The notes below the pieces were generated by a model. That model did no database searches. It was not told where the DNA came from and saw only the letters and a program-made list of their open reading frames with translations. Below, piece after piece: positions 1 through 9,159 of a stretch of 64,000 nt of DNA. The first letter of the stretch is position 1. The number at the start of each line of letters is the position of its first letter. A program made the position numbers and the translations under genes. Source of the stretch: Desulfovibrio sp. (lineage in GTDB: Bacteria > Desulfobacterota > Desulfovibrionia > Desulfovibrionales > Desulfovibrionaceae); the NCBI GenBank assembly GCA_031287575.1, contig JAITSV010000006.1, forward strand, positions 1 through 64,000, read 5' to 3'.

Positions 1-77
1 GTGGAACTGCCGTCGGTGTACGTGGAAAGGTCGATGCCGTAGGTGCCGTAGCTGCCGTAGATGGACGAGATGGACAT
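1..77 (-). CDS. Unidentified protein, N-terminus only (truncated by window edge)
   Basis: Reading the minus strand, an ATG at 77 is preceded by GGAGG at a spacing of 4 nt and opens a frame that stays open to the window edge (25 codons). The visible residues are rich in Ser, Tyr and Gly (MSISSIYGSYGTYG at the start). This is too little to assign a family. The strong ribosome binding site is the main reason to call it a gene rather than chance. Confidence 0.5.
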   Translation of the reverse strand, partial: MSISSIYGSYGTYGIDLSTYTDGSS

Positions 78-633
78 GCTGCCTCCGGGCGGACGATTTT
101 GCCGGGTACCGCCTTTACATTGCTTAATGCATCGCCCATGCCAGCGCGCACTCGCCCGCCGTGCCGCGCCTGCTCCGCCTGCCGCCTCCCCTGTTTGGCC
201 CCAGACTGCCCAGTCTGGCCCTGTCTGGCCTGTCAGCCCCTGTCTGGCCCCGTTCCTTCACGAAAACGGCGATCCCCTTACGCCACTCGAACGCATGCAC
301 AACCGCATACCGCCGGGACTGTACGGGCCGAAACCATTGGACGCCACGGCGGAAACGGGCTATCGGGGCGGTAACGGACATCCGCGCGGCGCGCCCCCAC
401 TCTCTCGCCAGTCTCCCGCATCGGGGTTTGCCGCCGCGCTTCCGCAGCCGGGCCATGCCCGGCCGGAGTCATGGCCGGTTCCCTGCCGCGCGCCGGTCTG
501 GTTGCCGGGCGTTCGCCAACGGCCAGCACCGGGCAGTCGCCAGCATGCCTTGGCGCCCCGGCAGCCGAATCGCCACGCATCGCGTTTGCCGCACCGCCGC
601 AACGCGCTCCGCCCACCACAACCCACGAGCCAC
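78..633. other. Gene-less spacer with short repeats
   Basis: Spacer between the divergent truncated gene and phoH. It holds a perfect 8-bp hairpin at 201-218 (CCAGACTG/CAGTCTGG, 2-nt loop) followed by three copies of a GTCTGGCC-like unit to about 250. Open frames cross it on several strands, but their residues are Pro/Arg/Ala-rich with no recognisable domain, so I do not call genes. The phoH promoter probably lies here, but I see no convincing -35/-10 pair. Confidence 0.5.
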
Positions 634-1629
634 ATGTCGCAAGCCACCACCGCCGCCACGCTGGAATTCGACGACGCCGCACTGGCCAACCAGCTGTTCG
701 GCGCGCACAACGCCAATCTTTCCCTGATCGCGGAAAAGTCGGGCGCACGCCTGGACTCGCGCGGAACCACCGTCACCGTGGACACGGACGACGCCCGCGT
801 GCGCGAAACGGTGCTGAACCTGCTGGCGCAGCTGTACGGCCTGCTGAAGTCGGGCCACCCCGTGTACCCGCGCGACATGGCCTATGCCTACGGCATGCTC
901 GACCGCGACCCTTCCGCCGACCTGCGGCGCATCTTCCGCGATGCGGTGTTCGTGGTCTCTCCCCGCAAGACCATCACCCCCAAGACCCTCAGCCAGCGCG
1001 ACTACGTGGCCGCCCTGCGCGAGAACGACATGGTCTTCGCCGTGGGCCCGGCGGGCACGGGCAAGACCTACCTTGCCGTGGCCGTGGCCCTTTCCATGCT
1101 GCTGGCCAAGAAGGTGAAGCGCATCATCCTTACCCGGCCCGCCGTGGAGGCGGGAGAAAAGCTGGGCTTCCTGCCCGGCGACCTGGTGGAGAAGGTGAAC
1201 CCCTACCTGCGCCCGCTGTACGATGCCCTGCACGACATGCAGGACTTCCAGAAGGTGGCCGACATGCTGGAAACGGGCATCATCGAGATTGCGCCGCTGG
1301 CCTTCATGCGCGGGCGCACCCTGAACGACGCGTTCATCATTCTGGACGAGGCGCAGAACACCACCCAGGAACAGATGAAGATGTTCCTCACCCGCCTGGG
1401 CTTCGGCTCGCGCGCGGTCATCACCGGCGACATCACCCAGATAGACCTGCCCGCATCGGGCAAGGCCGACGCGCTGTCACGTTCCGGCCTGGTGCACGCC
1501 CTGCGCGTGCTTGAAGGCGTCAAGGGAATCCGCTCCATCCGCTTTCACGAAGACGACGTGATCCGCCACCCCCTGGTGGGCAGGATCGTGCAGGCCTATG
1601 AACGCCACGAAACCGCAAACTCCCGCTAG
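634..1629 (+). CDS. phoH: PhoH family ATPase (PhoH/YbeZ)
   Basis: Predicted 331-aa cytoplasmic P-loop ATPase of the PhoH/YbeZ family, which works with YbeY in RNA and ribosome metabolism. Walker A GPAGTGKT lies near residues 138-145 and Walker [10 protein letters not shown] near 240; the motif [11 protein letters not shown] is typical of the family. The frame is open from position 61, but the upstream part is Pro/Arg-rich and not PhoH-like, so I start at the ATG at 634, where similarity begins ([16 protein letters not shown]). The ribosome binding site is weak. The end overlaps the next gene by 32 nt, and ybeY is two genes downstream, the classic order. Confidence 0.93.
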   Translation: MSQATTAATLEFDDAALANQLFGAHNANLSLIAEKSGARLDSRGTTVTVDTDDARVRETVLNLLAQLYGLLKSGHPVYPRDMAYAYGMLDRDPSADLRRIFRDAVFVVSPRKTITPKTLSQRDYVAALRENDMVFAVGPAGTGKTYLAVAVALSMLLAKKVKRIILTRPAVEAGEKLGFLPGDLVEKVNPYLRPLYDALHDMQDFQKVADMLETGIIEIAPLAFMRGRTLNDAFIILDEAQNTTQEQMKMFLTRLGFGSRAVITGDITQIDLPASGKADALSRSGLVHALRVLEGVKGIRSIRFHEDDVIRHPLVGRIVQAYERHETANSR

Positions 1630-4228
1630 ACACAAGGCCCTCAGCGTCGAATCGGTGGCCGCGCCCTTCCGCTGGCTGGCCCGCCACCAGGCCGGACCTG
1701 GGCTGTTCTTCTTCTGCCTGGCCATGGTTGCCCTGGCCGTGCTGGCGGGCGCCAATCTTTCGCCCTCCGTGCGGCTGTACGTGGCCGGTGAAATCGCCTC
1801 GCAAGAAGTGACCGCCGACCGCGACCTGCTGGTGGAGGACGTGCAGGGCACCCGCGCCCGGCGTGACCAGGTGGCCCAGTTGCAGCCCGCCGTGTTCGAC
1901 CTGAGCCGCGAGCCGGTAACGGCCCTGCGCCAGCGGGTGCACGAGATATTCCTGGCCGTGAACCATGCCGACCCGGCGGAGCAGGAGCAGTTGCGCTGGC
2001 AACTGGCCGAGGCCCTGGGCACGGAAATCTCCGAACGTACCATCGGCATTTTGTCCAGCGAAGAATTGCAGACCCTCGTGACCACCCGCGCCCTGCCGTG
2101 GGTGGAGTCGCGCCTGGCGGAAGGCGTTTCCGCCGATACGCGCATCGTGCTCCAGTTCAAGGGCGGCGTGCTGCTGCGCGACCTTGCCACCGGCAGCGAA
2201 ACCCTGCGCACCGATTTGCAGAACCTGCACGACCTGCGCTCCGTGGTTTCCGAACTGAGCCAGAACCTGAAGAACGAGACCAAGGCCTCTCTGGCCGTGC
2301 GCCGCACCGCCGTGCTGCTGCTGTCGCCGCTGCTCTCGCCCACCCTGACCCTGAACCGCGAGGCCACCGACGCCCGCGTGGCGGAAATGACCGCCGCCGT
2401 GGAACCGGTGTTCTACCGCATCCAGAAGGGCGAGGTGGTGGTGCGCCAGGGCGAGCGGGTAAGCCGCGAACACCAGCTGAAATTGCAGGCCCTGTGGGCG
2501 CGCAAGGGCGAAAAGGTGCACCTGGCCACCGTGGCCGGGGTGTTGCTGACCTCGCTGCTGCTGGGCGCGGGCATGCTGTTTTCGCCCAGCGGGCGCATGG
2601 GGTCGGCCGTGCGCCAGAAGGACCTGTTCTTCGTGGCGCTGCTGCTGCTGGTGTTCGCGCTGATGTCCAAGGGGCTGACCCTGCTGGGCCAGCGAGTGCT
2701 GGAGCAGGGGGCGTCGCTGACGCCGGAGGTATTGTCCTTCGCCTTTCCCGTGGCCGGGGCCGCGGGCCTTGCCGCGCTGATATTTTCGGCCCGGCGCTAC
2801 TGCGTCACCGGGCTGCTGCTGGCCTTCTTCTGCACCGTGCTGGCGGGCGGGGGGCTGGCCCTGTTCATGTTCTATTTCCTGGGCGCCATGTGGAACACCT
2901 GGCTGGTCACCCGCGCCCAGACCCGTCAGGACGTGGTGTGGAGCACCCTGCCGCTGTGCGCGGGCCAGTTGCTGATCTGGCTGGGCGCAACCGCCCTTGG
3001 CGGGCACGTGGACCCGGCGTCCATGGCGTGGGGGGTGCTGGCCGTCGCGGTCAATGCCATGCTCTCGCTGCTGCTGCTGTTCGCGCTGTCCCCCATCATC
3101 GAACTGTGCCTGGGCTACACCACGCGCTTCCGGCTGATGGAGCTGATGAACCTGGAACAGCCGCTGTTGCAGGACCTGATGGTGGCCGTGCCCGGCACCT
3201 ACCACCATTCGCTCATCGTCTCGAACATGGTGGAGGCCGGGGCCAAGGCCATCGGCGCCAACAGCCTGCTGTGCAAGGTGGCCGCGCTGTACCACGACAT
3301 CGGCAAGCTGAGCCGCCCGGAATACTTCATCGAGAACCAGTTCGGCGGGCGCAACAAGCACGACAAGCTGGCCCCGTCCATGAGCGCGCTGATTCTCACC
3401 TCGCACGTCAAGAAGGGCGTGGAACTGGCCCAGCAGCACCGCCTGGGGCAGGAGATCGTGGACATCATCGGCCAGCACCACGGCGCGCGGGTAATCCGCT
3501 ACTTCTACCAGAAGGCCGTGAACCAGGGCGAAAACCCGCGCGAGCAGGATTACCAGTACCCCGGCCCGCGCCCCCAGACGCGCGAGGCGGCCATCGTCAT
3601 GCTGGCCGACGCCGTGGAGGCATCCAGCCGCACCCTGGTGGACCCCACCCCGGCGCGCATCAAGGGGCACATCGACACCATCGTCAAGGGCATCTTCGCC
3701 GAGGGGCAGCTTGACGAATCGGAACTGACCTTCAAGGACCTGCACAAGCTGGGCGAGAACTTCCACCGCATCCTCACCGGGCTGTTCCACCAGCGCATCG
3801 GCTACCCGGATGCGGCCAAACCCGGCCAACCCGATCGCAGTCCGGACCGTGACGCACCCAAATGCGGCGAGAAGGGCGCGGAAAAGTGCCCGGAGAAAAG
3901 CGGGGACAAGGCCGGCGACAAGAACGGCAAGCCCGTGGAGAAGAACGGCGGGAATGGCGATGCGCCCTGTCCGCCCTGTTCTGCCTGCCCGCCTCCCTGC
4001 CCCGACACCGCGACCACTGCGCCCTGCCCGGCCTGCGACGAACCGCAACCGCCCATGCCCTGCTGCTACGGCACGCTGGACGGCGGCAACGGCGATGCCC
4101 CACAGGCCGCTGGTGCGTCGATGCAGGCGCCCGAATCGGAAGGTACGCGGGCGGACGGCCCGGCAACGGCGGCACCCGCATCACCGGCTGCATCCACTGC
4201 CGCCACCAAAACCGGCAAGTCCGGCTAG
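1598..4228 (+). CDS. 7TM-HD family membrane protein, PgpH-like (putative c-di-AMP phosphodiesterase)
   Basis: 876 aa. An N-terminal membrane segment (about 35-54) is followed by an extracytoplasmic 7TMR-HDED region to about 295, a block of hydrophobic helices (about 305-490) and a cytoplasmic HD phosphohydrolase domain with YHDIGKL near residue 565 and a further HH pair in GQHHGAR. PgpH homologues hydrolyse cyclic di-AMP; that activity here is inferred. The position between phoH and ybeY is the usual one. The odd part is a C-terminal tail of about 140 residues, first Lys/Glu/Asp-rich, then Cys/Pro-rich (CPPCSACPPPCPD and later CPACDEPQPPMPCC), which is not part of the family core. Confidence 0.88.
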   Translation: MNATKPQTPARHKALSVESVAAPFRWLARHQAGPGLFFFCLAMVALAVLAGANLSPSVRLYVAGEIASQEVTADRDLLVEDVQGTRARRDQVAQLQPAVFDLSREPVTALRQRVHEIFLAVNHADPAEQEQLRWQLAEALGTEISERTIGILSSEELQTLVTTRALPWVESRLAEGVSADTRIVLQFKGGVLLRDLATGSETLRTDLQNLHDLRSVVSELSQNLKNETKASLAVRRTAVLLLSPLLSPTLTLNREATDARVAEMTAAVEPVFYRIQKGEVVVRQGERVSREHQLKLQALWARKGEKVHLATVAGVLLTSLLLGAGMLFSPSGRMGSAVRQKDLFFVALLLLVFALMSKGLTLLGQRVLEQGASLTPEVLSFAFPVAGAAGLAALIFSARRYCVTGLLLAFFCTVLAGGGLALFMFYFLGAMWNTWLVTRAQTRQDVVWSTLPLCAGQLLIWLGATALGGHVDPASMAWGVLAVAVNAMLSLLLLFALSPIIELCLGYTTRFRLMELMNLEQPLLQDLMVAVPGTYHHSLIVSNMVEAGAKAIGANSLLCKVAALYHDIGKLSRPEYFIENQFGGRNKHDKLAPSMSALILTSHVKKGVELAQQHRLGQEIVDIIGQHHGARVIRYFYQKAVNQGENPREQDYQYPGPRPQTREAAIVMLADAVEASSRTLVDPTPARIKGHIDTIVKGIFAEGQLDESELTFKDLHKLGENFHRILTGLFHQRIGYPDAAKPGQPDRSPDRDAPKCGEKGAEKCPEKSGDKAGDKNGKPVEKNGGNGDAPCPPCSACPPPCPDTATTAPCPACDEPQPPMPCCYGTLDGGNGDAPQAAGASMQAPESEGTRADGPATAAPASPAASTAATKTGKSG

Positions 4229-4236
4229 GCCCCCGC

Positions 4237-4764
4237 ATGCTGGTGTTGCGTCGTGCGCCCGGCATGGGATGGATGCTGCCCCTGGCCCCCGGCGAATTGC
4301 GTGCCGTGTTCGCGGCCATGCAGGAGGCCACCGGCCTTGCCGGATGCACCGTGGAGCTGGACCTGGTGGGCGACGAGGAAATCGCCCGCCTGAACGTCAC
4401 GCACCTTGGCTGCACCGGCCCCACCAACATCCTGTCCTTTCCCGCCAAGGACGGCTACGTCGCACTGAATGACTTCACGAGCGAAGGGTCGGCGGACGGT
4501 CTGGATGCGGGAACGGAAGCGTGGCCGGATGCGGGAACGGACGACGACGGAGAGCCAGACGACTCCCCCTGCCACCTCGGCTGGCTGGTGCTGTCGCTGG
4601 ATACCTGGCGGCGCGAATGCCGGCTGTACGGACAGGAACCGGTGGAACACGCCCTGCGCCTGCTGGCCCACGGGCTTGGACACCTTGCCGGGTACGACCA
4701 TGGCCCGAAAATGGACGAGTTCTCCGACGCCGCGCAGGAAGCCGGGTTGGCGGTCTTGCGCTGA
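4237..4764 (+). CDS. ybeY: Endoribonuclease YbeY (rRNA maturation factor)
   Basis: 175 aa. The metal-binding signature is intact: HGLGHLAGYDHG near residues 145-156 supplies the three histidines. Upstream features include TNILSFP and LGWLVLS, matching the usual NVLSFP and LGDIxIS strands. Between them sits an acidic, low-complexity insertion of about 35 residues (Asp/Glu/Gly/Ala). The ATG at 4237, 8 nt after the PgpH stop, is chosen because the in-frame sequence upstream is only an alternative reading of the PgpH tail. YbeY processes 16S rRNA and acts in ribosome quality control; it completes the phoH-pgpH-ybeY operon. Confidence 0.88.
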   Translation: MLVLRRAPGMGWMLPLAPGELRAVFAAMQEATGLAGCTVELDLVGDEEIARLNVTHLGCTGPTNILSFPAKDGYVALNDFTSEGSADGLDAGTEAWPDAGTDDDGEPDDSPCHLGWLVLSLDTWRRECRLYGQEPVEHALRLLAHGLGHLAGYDHGPKMDEFSDAAQEAGLAVLR

Positions 4765-4800
4765 ACAAGGCCCTTTTCCTGCTCGTTCCCGAAAAATGAA

Positions 4801-4836
4801 GCGGGGCGAAAGAACCTGACCGGTCCTTCGCCCCGC
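4801..4836. terminator. Hairpin terminator between convergent ybeY and gatB
   Basis: Stem of about 10-12 bp (GCGGGGCGAA... against TTCGCCCCGC) lying between two converging genes. The T-tract is poor on both strands, so termination strength is uncertain. Confidence 0.6.
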
Positions 4837-4896
4837 GTTGCATTCGTCGTCTGCGTTCCGTCGTCCTGCCGTGCCATGCCCGGCAGGGGGCGCGAG

Positions 4897-6327
4897 CTAT
4901 CCCAGTTTCTTCTGCAGCAGTTCCGTAACCAGGGCCGGGTTGGCCTTGCCCTTGGTCTTGCGCATGATCTGCCCCATGAAAAAGCTGATCAGCTTGGTCT
5001 TGCCGCCCTTGTAGGCTTCCACTTCCGCCGGGTTCTCGGCGATGGCTTCGTCCACGGCGGTCTCTATGGCCGAGGTGTCGGAAATCTGCACCAGCCCGCG
5101 TTCCTTCACGAAGGCTTCGGGCATGGCGCCGGTTTCCACCAGTTCGCCAAAGATGTCGTTGGCGATCTTGGCGCTGATCAGCCCGGCCTCGACAATGCGC
5201 ACCAGTTCGCCCAGCGCCTCGGGCCGCATGGCGATGGCGTCCACGGCCACGGCGCGCTGGTTCAGTTCGCGCAGCAGCGCGCCCTGCATCAGGTTGGCCA
5301 CCTTTTTGGGCTGGCCGCAGGCCGCCGTGGCCGCCTCGAAGAAGTCGGCCAGCGCCTTGTCTGCGGTCAGCACGTCGGCGTCCTGATCGGACAGGCCATG
5401 CTGCTCCAAAAACCGCGCCCTGCGGGCCTGCGGCAGTTCCGGCAGGTCGGCGCGCCAGCGGGCCAGATCGTCTTCCGCGATGCGCACGGGCATCAGGTCC
5501 GGGTCGGGAAAGTACCTGTAATCGTGGGCTTCTTCCTTGCCGCGCATGGACACGGTAACGTTCTTCACCGCGTCGTACAGGCGGGTTTCCTGCACCACGG
5601 CGTCGCCGTCCTCCAGCACGTCCTGCTGGCGGGCGATTTCGTACTCGATGGCCCGCTGCACGTTGCGGAACGAGTTCAGGTTCTTCAGTTCCGCGCGGGT
5701 GCCGAATTCCTGCTGCCCCTTGGGGCGGATGGACACGTTGGCGTCACAGCGGAAGCTGCCTTCCTCCATGTTGCCGTCGCACACGCCCAGGTACACCACG
5801 ATGGCGTGCAGGGCCTTCAGGTAGGCCACGGCTTCTTCGGCACTGCGCATGTCCGGCTCGCTGACGATCTCGATGAGCGGCACGCCCGAGCGGTTCAGGT
5901 CCACGTAGCTGGCGTTGTCGCCCGCCGAGTGGATGTTCTTGCCCGCGTCGTCCTCCATGTGGATGCGCGTGATGCCCACGCGGCGCGTCTGGCCGTTCAC
6001 CGTGATGTCGAGGTGCCCGTGCTCGCAGATGGGCGTTTCGAACTGCGAAATCTGATAGCCCTTGGGCAGGTCCGGATAGAAGTAGTTCTTGCGCGCGAAC
6101 ACCGAAACGGGGTTCACCGTGCAGTTCACGGCCATGCCCATGCGGGCGGCGTATTCCACGGCGCGGGCGTTGGGCACCGGCAGCACGCCGGGCATGCCGG
6201 AGCACACCTCGCACACGTTGGTGTTGGGGGCCGCCCCGAACGCGGTGGAGCAGGAACAGAACAGCTTGGACCGTGTGCGCAACTGGGCGTGCACTTCCAA
6301 CCCGATGACGGCTTCATACAAGGCCAT
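4897..6327 (-). CDS. gatB: Aspartyl/glutamyl-tRNA amidotransferase subunit B
   Basis: 476 aa, normal length for GatB. The start [16 protein letters not shown] is preceded by AGGAGA at good spacing; an in-frame extension upstream encodes unrelated sequence. GLEVHAQL, the Cys pairs of the zinc site (CSCS and CEVCSGMPG), YEDDAGKN-like sequence (MEDDAGKN) and [17 protein letters not shown] are GatB hallmarks, and the C-terminal YqeY-like domain ends in LLQKKLG. It transfers ammonia in Gln-tRNA/Asn-tRNA formation with GatA and GatC, which are not in this window. Confidence 0.97.
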   Translation of the reverse strand: MALYEAVIGLEVHAQLRTRSKLFCSCSTAFGAAPNTNVCEVCSGMPGVLPVPNARAVEYAARMGMAVNCTVNPVSVFARKNYFYPDLPKGYQISQFETPICEHGHLDITVNGQTRRVGITRIHMEDDAGKNIHSAGDNASYVDLNRSGVPLIEIVSEPDMRSAEEAVAYLKALHAIVVYLGVCDGNMEEGSFRCDANVSIRPKGQQEFGTRAELKNLNSFRNVQRAIEYEIARQQDVLEDGDAVVQETRLYDAVKNVTVSMRGKEEAHDYRYFPDPDLMPVRIAEDDLARWRADLPELPQARRARFLEQHGLSDQDADVLTADKALADFFEAATAACGQPKKVANLMQGALLRELNQRAVAVDAIAMRPEALGELVRIVEAGLISAKIANDIFGELVETGAMPEAFVKERGLVQISDTSAIETAVDEAIAENPAEVEAYKGGKTKLISFFMGQIMRKTKGKANPALVTELLQKKLG

Positions 6328-6356
6328 GACGAATCTCCTGACGGCTTGGATGCAAA

Positions 6357-6435
6357 GGCAATGCGGGGCTCCGCCCCGCCCCCCGCAAGGGGGCACGCCC
6401 CCTTGACCCCTTTTTTTGGGGGGGGCATCCCCCTA
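6357..6435. repeat. GC-rich hairpin cluster upstream of gatB
   Basis: A run of short inverted repeats: GGGGCTCCGCCCC, then GGGGGCACGCCCCC, then GGGGGGGGCATCCCCC. They sit between gatB and the palindrome that follows. Such stacked hairpins may block read-through or polymerase passage; function is inferred only. Confidence 0.5.
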
Positions 6436-6460
6436 TCGAAAAGTTTGGGAGGTTGGGGGT

Positions 6461-6551
6461 CCGGGGGAAGGAACCTTTTGCCTCAGCCGTTAGGCGAGTT
6501 TACGAGCCTTACGGATGAGGACCGCAGAGCGCAAAAGGTTCCTTCCCCCGG
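6461..6551. repeat. Long palindromic repeat, type A copy 1
   Basis: A perfect 21-bp inverted repeat (outer arms 6461-6481 and 6531-6551, containing AAGGAACCTTTTGC) encloses a second imperfect stem with an apex built from CCGTTAGGCGAG and CGAGCCTTACGG. The apex is shared with the palindrome at 21589-21766. It lies 26 nt beyond the stop codon of the DUF4254 gene and may serve as its terminator. Confidence 0.75.
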
Positions 6552-6577
6552 TCATTCTCTTCACAATTCTCCCTCTT

Positions 6578-7246
6578 CTACCCCTTCACGTTGGCATACA
6601 ACTCGGGGTTGAGACTGGGATCGTTGTACATCTTGAACTGGTAGTAGGCCTTGGGCTGCTTGCGACCTTCCAGGAACTCCGCCGTCAGGTCCAGTACGGC
6701 CTGGGCCAGGTCGGCGCGCTGCTCGCGCAGCACGGCCAGCTTGGCGGCGCAGCGTTCGCGGTGGTCGGGCGCGGCGTCGGCGCGTTCGGCCTGTTCTTCC
6801 ATATGGAAGACCTTCAGGCTGAGGATGGACAGCCGGTCCACGGCCATGCCCAGCGACTCGGTATTGTGGCGCGGGCGCTGACCGGGGGCGGGCGCGGGCA
6901 GTTGCGGACGCAGCAGCGCCACCAGACAGGCGTCCACCTTTTCCATGTAGTCGTTGCGACGCTGGTTCAGGCCGTCGATGGTGCGCTTGCAGTCCGCGAT
7001 GACATCCGTGCCCACGTCGGTACGGCGGGCGGTGTCTTCCACGTGCCACAGGCGGAAGTTCATCAGGTGCTGGGCCAGTACCAGTCGGTGCAGCAGGGCC
7101 GCGTCGGCCACGGTCTCCGCCGCGTCCGTTGCAACGGGCGCGGGCTCGTGCGCCGGGGGCTCGGCCACGTGCCAGTCGGCGGTGGCGCGGTGCTGGGCGT
7201 CGAAACAATCCGTGAGCAGCGTCGCCACGGCATGAAGGGTCTGCAT
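6578..7246 (-). CDS. DUF4254 domain protein
   Basis: 222 aa, all-helical in appearance, with no signal peptide. The segment TESLGMAVDRLSILSLKVFHMEEQ and the end YYQFKMYNDPSLNPELY match my memory of DUF4254, a family of unknown function often found near sugar or LPS genes. The ATG at 7246 is preceded by AAGGACA; the longer in-frame opening is shadow sequence of the upstream gene. It is the last gene of a minus-strand run nadK, ARMT1-like, DUF4254, with only 20 nt to the gene before it. Confidence 0.65.
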   Translation of the reverse strand: MQTLHAVATLLTDCFDAQHRATADWHVAEPPAHEPAPVATDAAETVADAALLHRLVLAQHLMNFRLWHVEDTARRTDVGTDVIADCKRTIDGLNQRRNDYMEKVDACLVALLRPQLPAPAPGQRPRHNTESLGMAVDRLSILSLKVFHMEEQAERADAAPDHRERCAAKLAVLREQRADLAQAVLDLTAEFLEGRKQPKAYYQFKMYNDPSLNPELYANVKG

Positions 7247-7266
7247 CGTATGTCCTTGAGGCTGGG

Positions 7267-9012
7267 TTATCCGCTGATGCCCACGTCGAAGTACTTGCCC
7301 ACGCCGTATTCGCGGCGGCGGAAGAAGTTGTCCGGCAACGGGCCGATGATCTGAAGTTCGCGGTGCTTCTTCTGCATGTCGAGGGCGATCTGCATTTCCT
7401 TGGTGCACCCGGTGGAGTAGGTGGAATCCTTGCCCGACCACACCGACGGCACCTTGCGTTCCTGCAGCGCGAAGCTCGTCTCTATATCCTCAACGGTCTG
7501 GAAACGCCAGACGTCGATGAGACCGCTGCGCTGGACCCGTTCCCACATGAACATCAGGTCGTCGCCGTCCATGCCTTCCTCGAAGTGCTCGGCGGGGTTG
7601 ATGATGAAGGTGGTGTCCAGTTTCTCGCGCAGATGGCGGACAAAGGTGTCCACCACGGTGATGGCGGTCTTGGTCTGGCCGGGAATGGAGCCGATGATGC
7701 AGCTGTAGAACATCACCGCCTTGCCCTGCTGGCGCGCCTCGCGCATGGCCTCGATGATCTCGTCGGCCTTGCCGGTCAGGTCCTTTTCGGTGAACTTGCG
7801 CACCCCGGTCGCGCGGGGCTTGCAGATGATGTGGCACTGCCCGTCGTCGTCGCACCAGAAGCACACGATGTCGCGGGTGAACTGGTGGCTGGTGCGCAGG
7901 AAGGTATGGTCGGCCCGCCAGCCCTTGGCCATGACCACGTCGCATTCCTTCCACGCGCGGGCAAAGGTGACGCTGGCGCGGTACAGGTTCAGCCGTTCGC
8001 GCGTGCCGTCGGAAATGACCACGAAGCGATGCTCGCGCAGGTGTCGCAACAGGTCGTTCTTGGTCACCCGGTCGTCATGCAGGATGAAGGCCGACTCCAT
8101 CTCTTCCTTCAGCACCGGGTCCGACTCCGCGTCCCAGATCATGGGCGCGTAGAAGAAGAACCCTTCCTTCAGGGCCAGCACCACCTGGTGCCCCATGCGC
8201 AGCAGCACGCGGATGACGGCCAGGTCGAACATGACCCCGCCGTCGCCGTCGCACAGGTACAGGATCTTCTTGCGCGGCTCGGTTTCCGGGCCGAACAGCA
8301 GGCGCAACTGGGCGGAAGGCGCGCCCACCGACTCCAACGCCTGTTCCACCTCCAGCGGCGAGGGCGGGCATTCCAGCCAGCGGCGGCCGCGCATGGCCAC
8401 GTGCAGCAGCCGGACCAGTTCCGTAAGGTCCAGTTCCCAGCGCATGTCCACGATGTCGCGGTGCGGGTCCAGGGTGGTCGGAGGGCGGCGCAGCAGGCGC
8501 TGCAACGCCGGGTCCTGCAACAGGGCGCGGGCCTTGCGATTGGCGGCCTGCTTGCGGCCTTCCCACGGGTCTTCCTGGCCGGACTGGGTAAGCACGATGC
8601 TGGTCAGGCGCTTGACCACCCGCGAGGGGATGGCGGTATGCTGGCTGATGTGCAGGCGGAAACGGTGGCGGCAGTACTGCATGATGCGCCGCTTGACCTG
8701 CTTTTCGATGTGCGTGGCGCTGCGCACAAGGCGCATGATGATGCGCCACGCGCGGTTGTACTGTTCCTGCAACGCGCGGGGGGTGTCCTGCGCGGTGAGC
8801 AGGTGGAAGGTGTCGTCCGAACAGGGAACGTAGACCTGGTCGTCGGCCAGGGCCACCATGAAGCGCAGTTGCTCCGGCGTGGCGATGAGCGTGGGGTTCA
8901 TGAGGTGTTCGAGATTGTTCTCGGTCATGAAATTGTAGATCCACGCGTCGAAATAGGGGTCCTTGCGCAGGCGGATGTCCCTGACGGCGTCGAACTCGGG
9001 CAGCTTTCGCAT
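7267..9012 (-). CDS. ARMT1-like (DUF89) domain protein
   Basis: 581 aa. The centre (about 230-480) resembles the DUF89/ARMT1 damage-control phosphatase fold: a strand ILYLCDGDGGVMFDLAVIRVLL, then VVLALKEG, a VTKNDL segment and CDVVMAKG. In classical members the first motif reads DNxGE, with Asp and Asn binding metal; here it is DGDGG, so activity is uncertain. About 220 N-terminal residues are unassigned and basic. The start at 9012 has GAGGT 5 nt upstream. Next to nadK it could act on a damaged or phosphorylated metabolite, but that is inference. Confidence 0.5.
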   Translation of the reverse strand: MRKLPEFDAVRDIRLRKDPYFDAWIYNFMTENNLEHLMNPTLIATPEQLRFMVALADDQVYVPCSDDTFHLLTAQDTPRALQEQYNRAWRIIMRLVRSATHIEKQVKRRIMQYCRHRFRLHISQHTAIPSRVVKRLTSIVLTQSGQEDPWEGRKQAANRKARALLQDPALQRLLRRPPTTLDPHRDIVDMRWELDLTELVRLLHVAMRGRRWLECPPSPLEVEQALESVGAPSAQLRLLFGPETEPRKKILYLCDGDGGVMFDLAVIRVLLRMGHQVVLALKEGFFFYAPMIWDAESDPVLKEEMESAFILHDDRVTKNDLLRHLREHRFVVISDGTRERLNLYRASVTFARAWKECDVVMAKGWRADHTFLRTSHQFTRDIVCFWCDDDGQCHIICKPRATGVRKFTEKDLTGKADEIIEAMREARQQGKAVMFYSCIIGSIPGQTKTAITVVDTFVRHLREKLDTTFIINPAEHFEEGMDGDDLMFMWERVQRSGLIDVWRFQTVEDIETSFALQERKVPSVWSGKDSTYSTGCTKEMQIALDMQKKHRELQIIGPLPDNFFRRREYGVGKYFDVGISG

Positions 9013-9159
9013 GACGACCTCGTATCGGCGGGGCCGGGTGGCACGGCGGGGCGGCCCCCCGGCAAAGGGCCGTCGCGAGACGGAGAGGACGGGCGCGCGG
9101 GGCGACCGGAACAAGCGGACGGCCAGCGGACGGGACGCGACCCGCCCCGAAAACCGGCG

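Noticed and set aside
1520..4048. 842-codon minus-strand frame opposite the PgpH-like gene
   Set aside because: His/Gln/Gly-rich residues of the kind produced by GC-rich antisense; the plus strand encodes a clear family.
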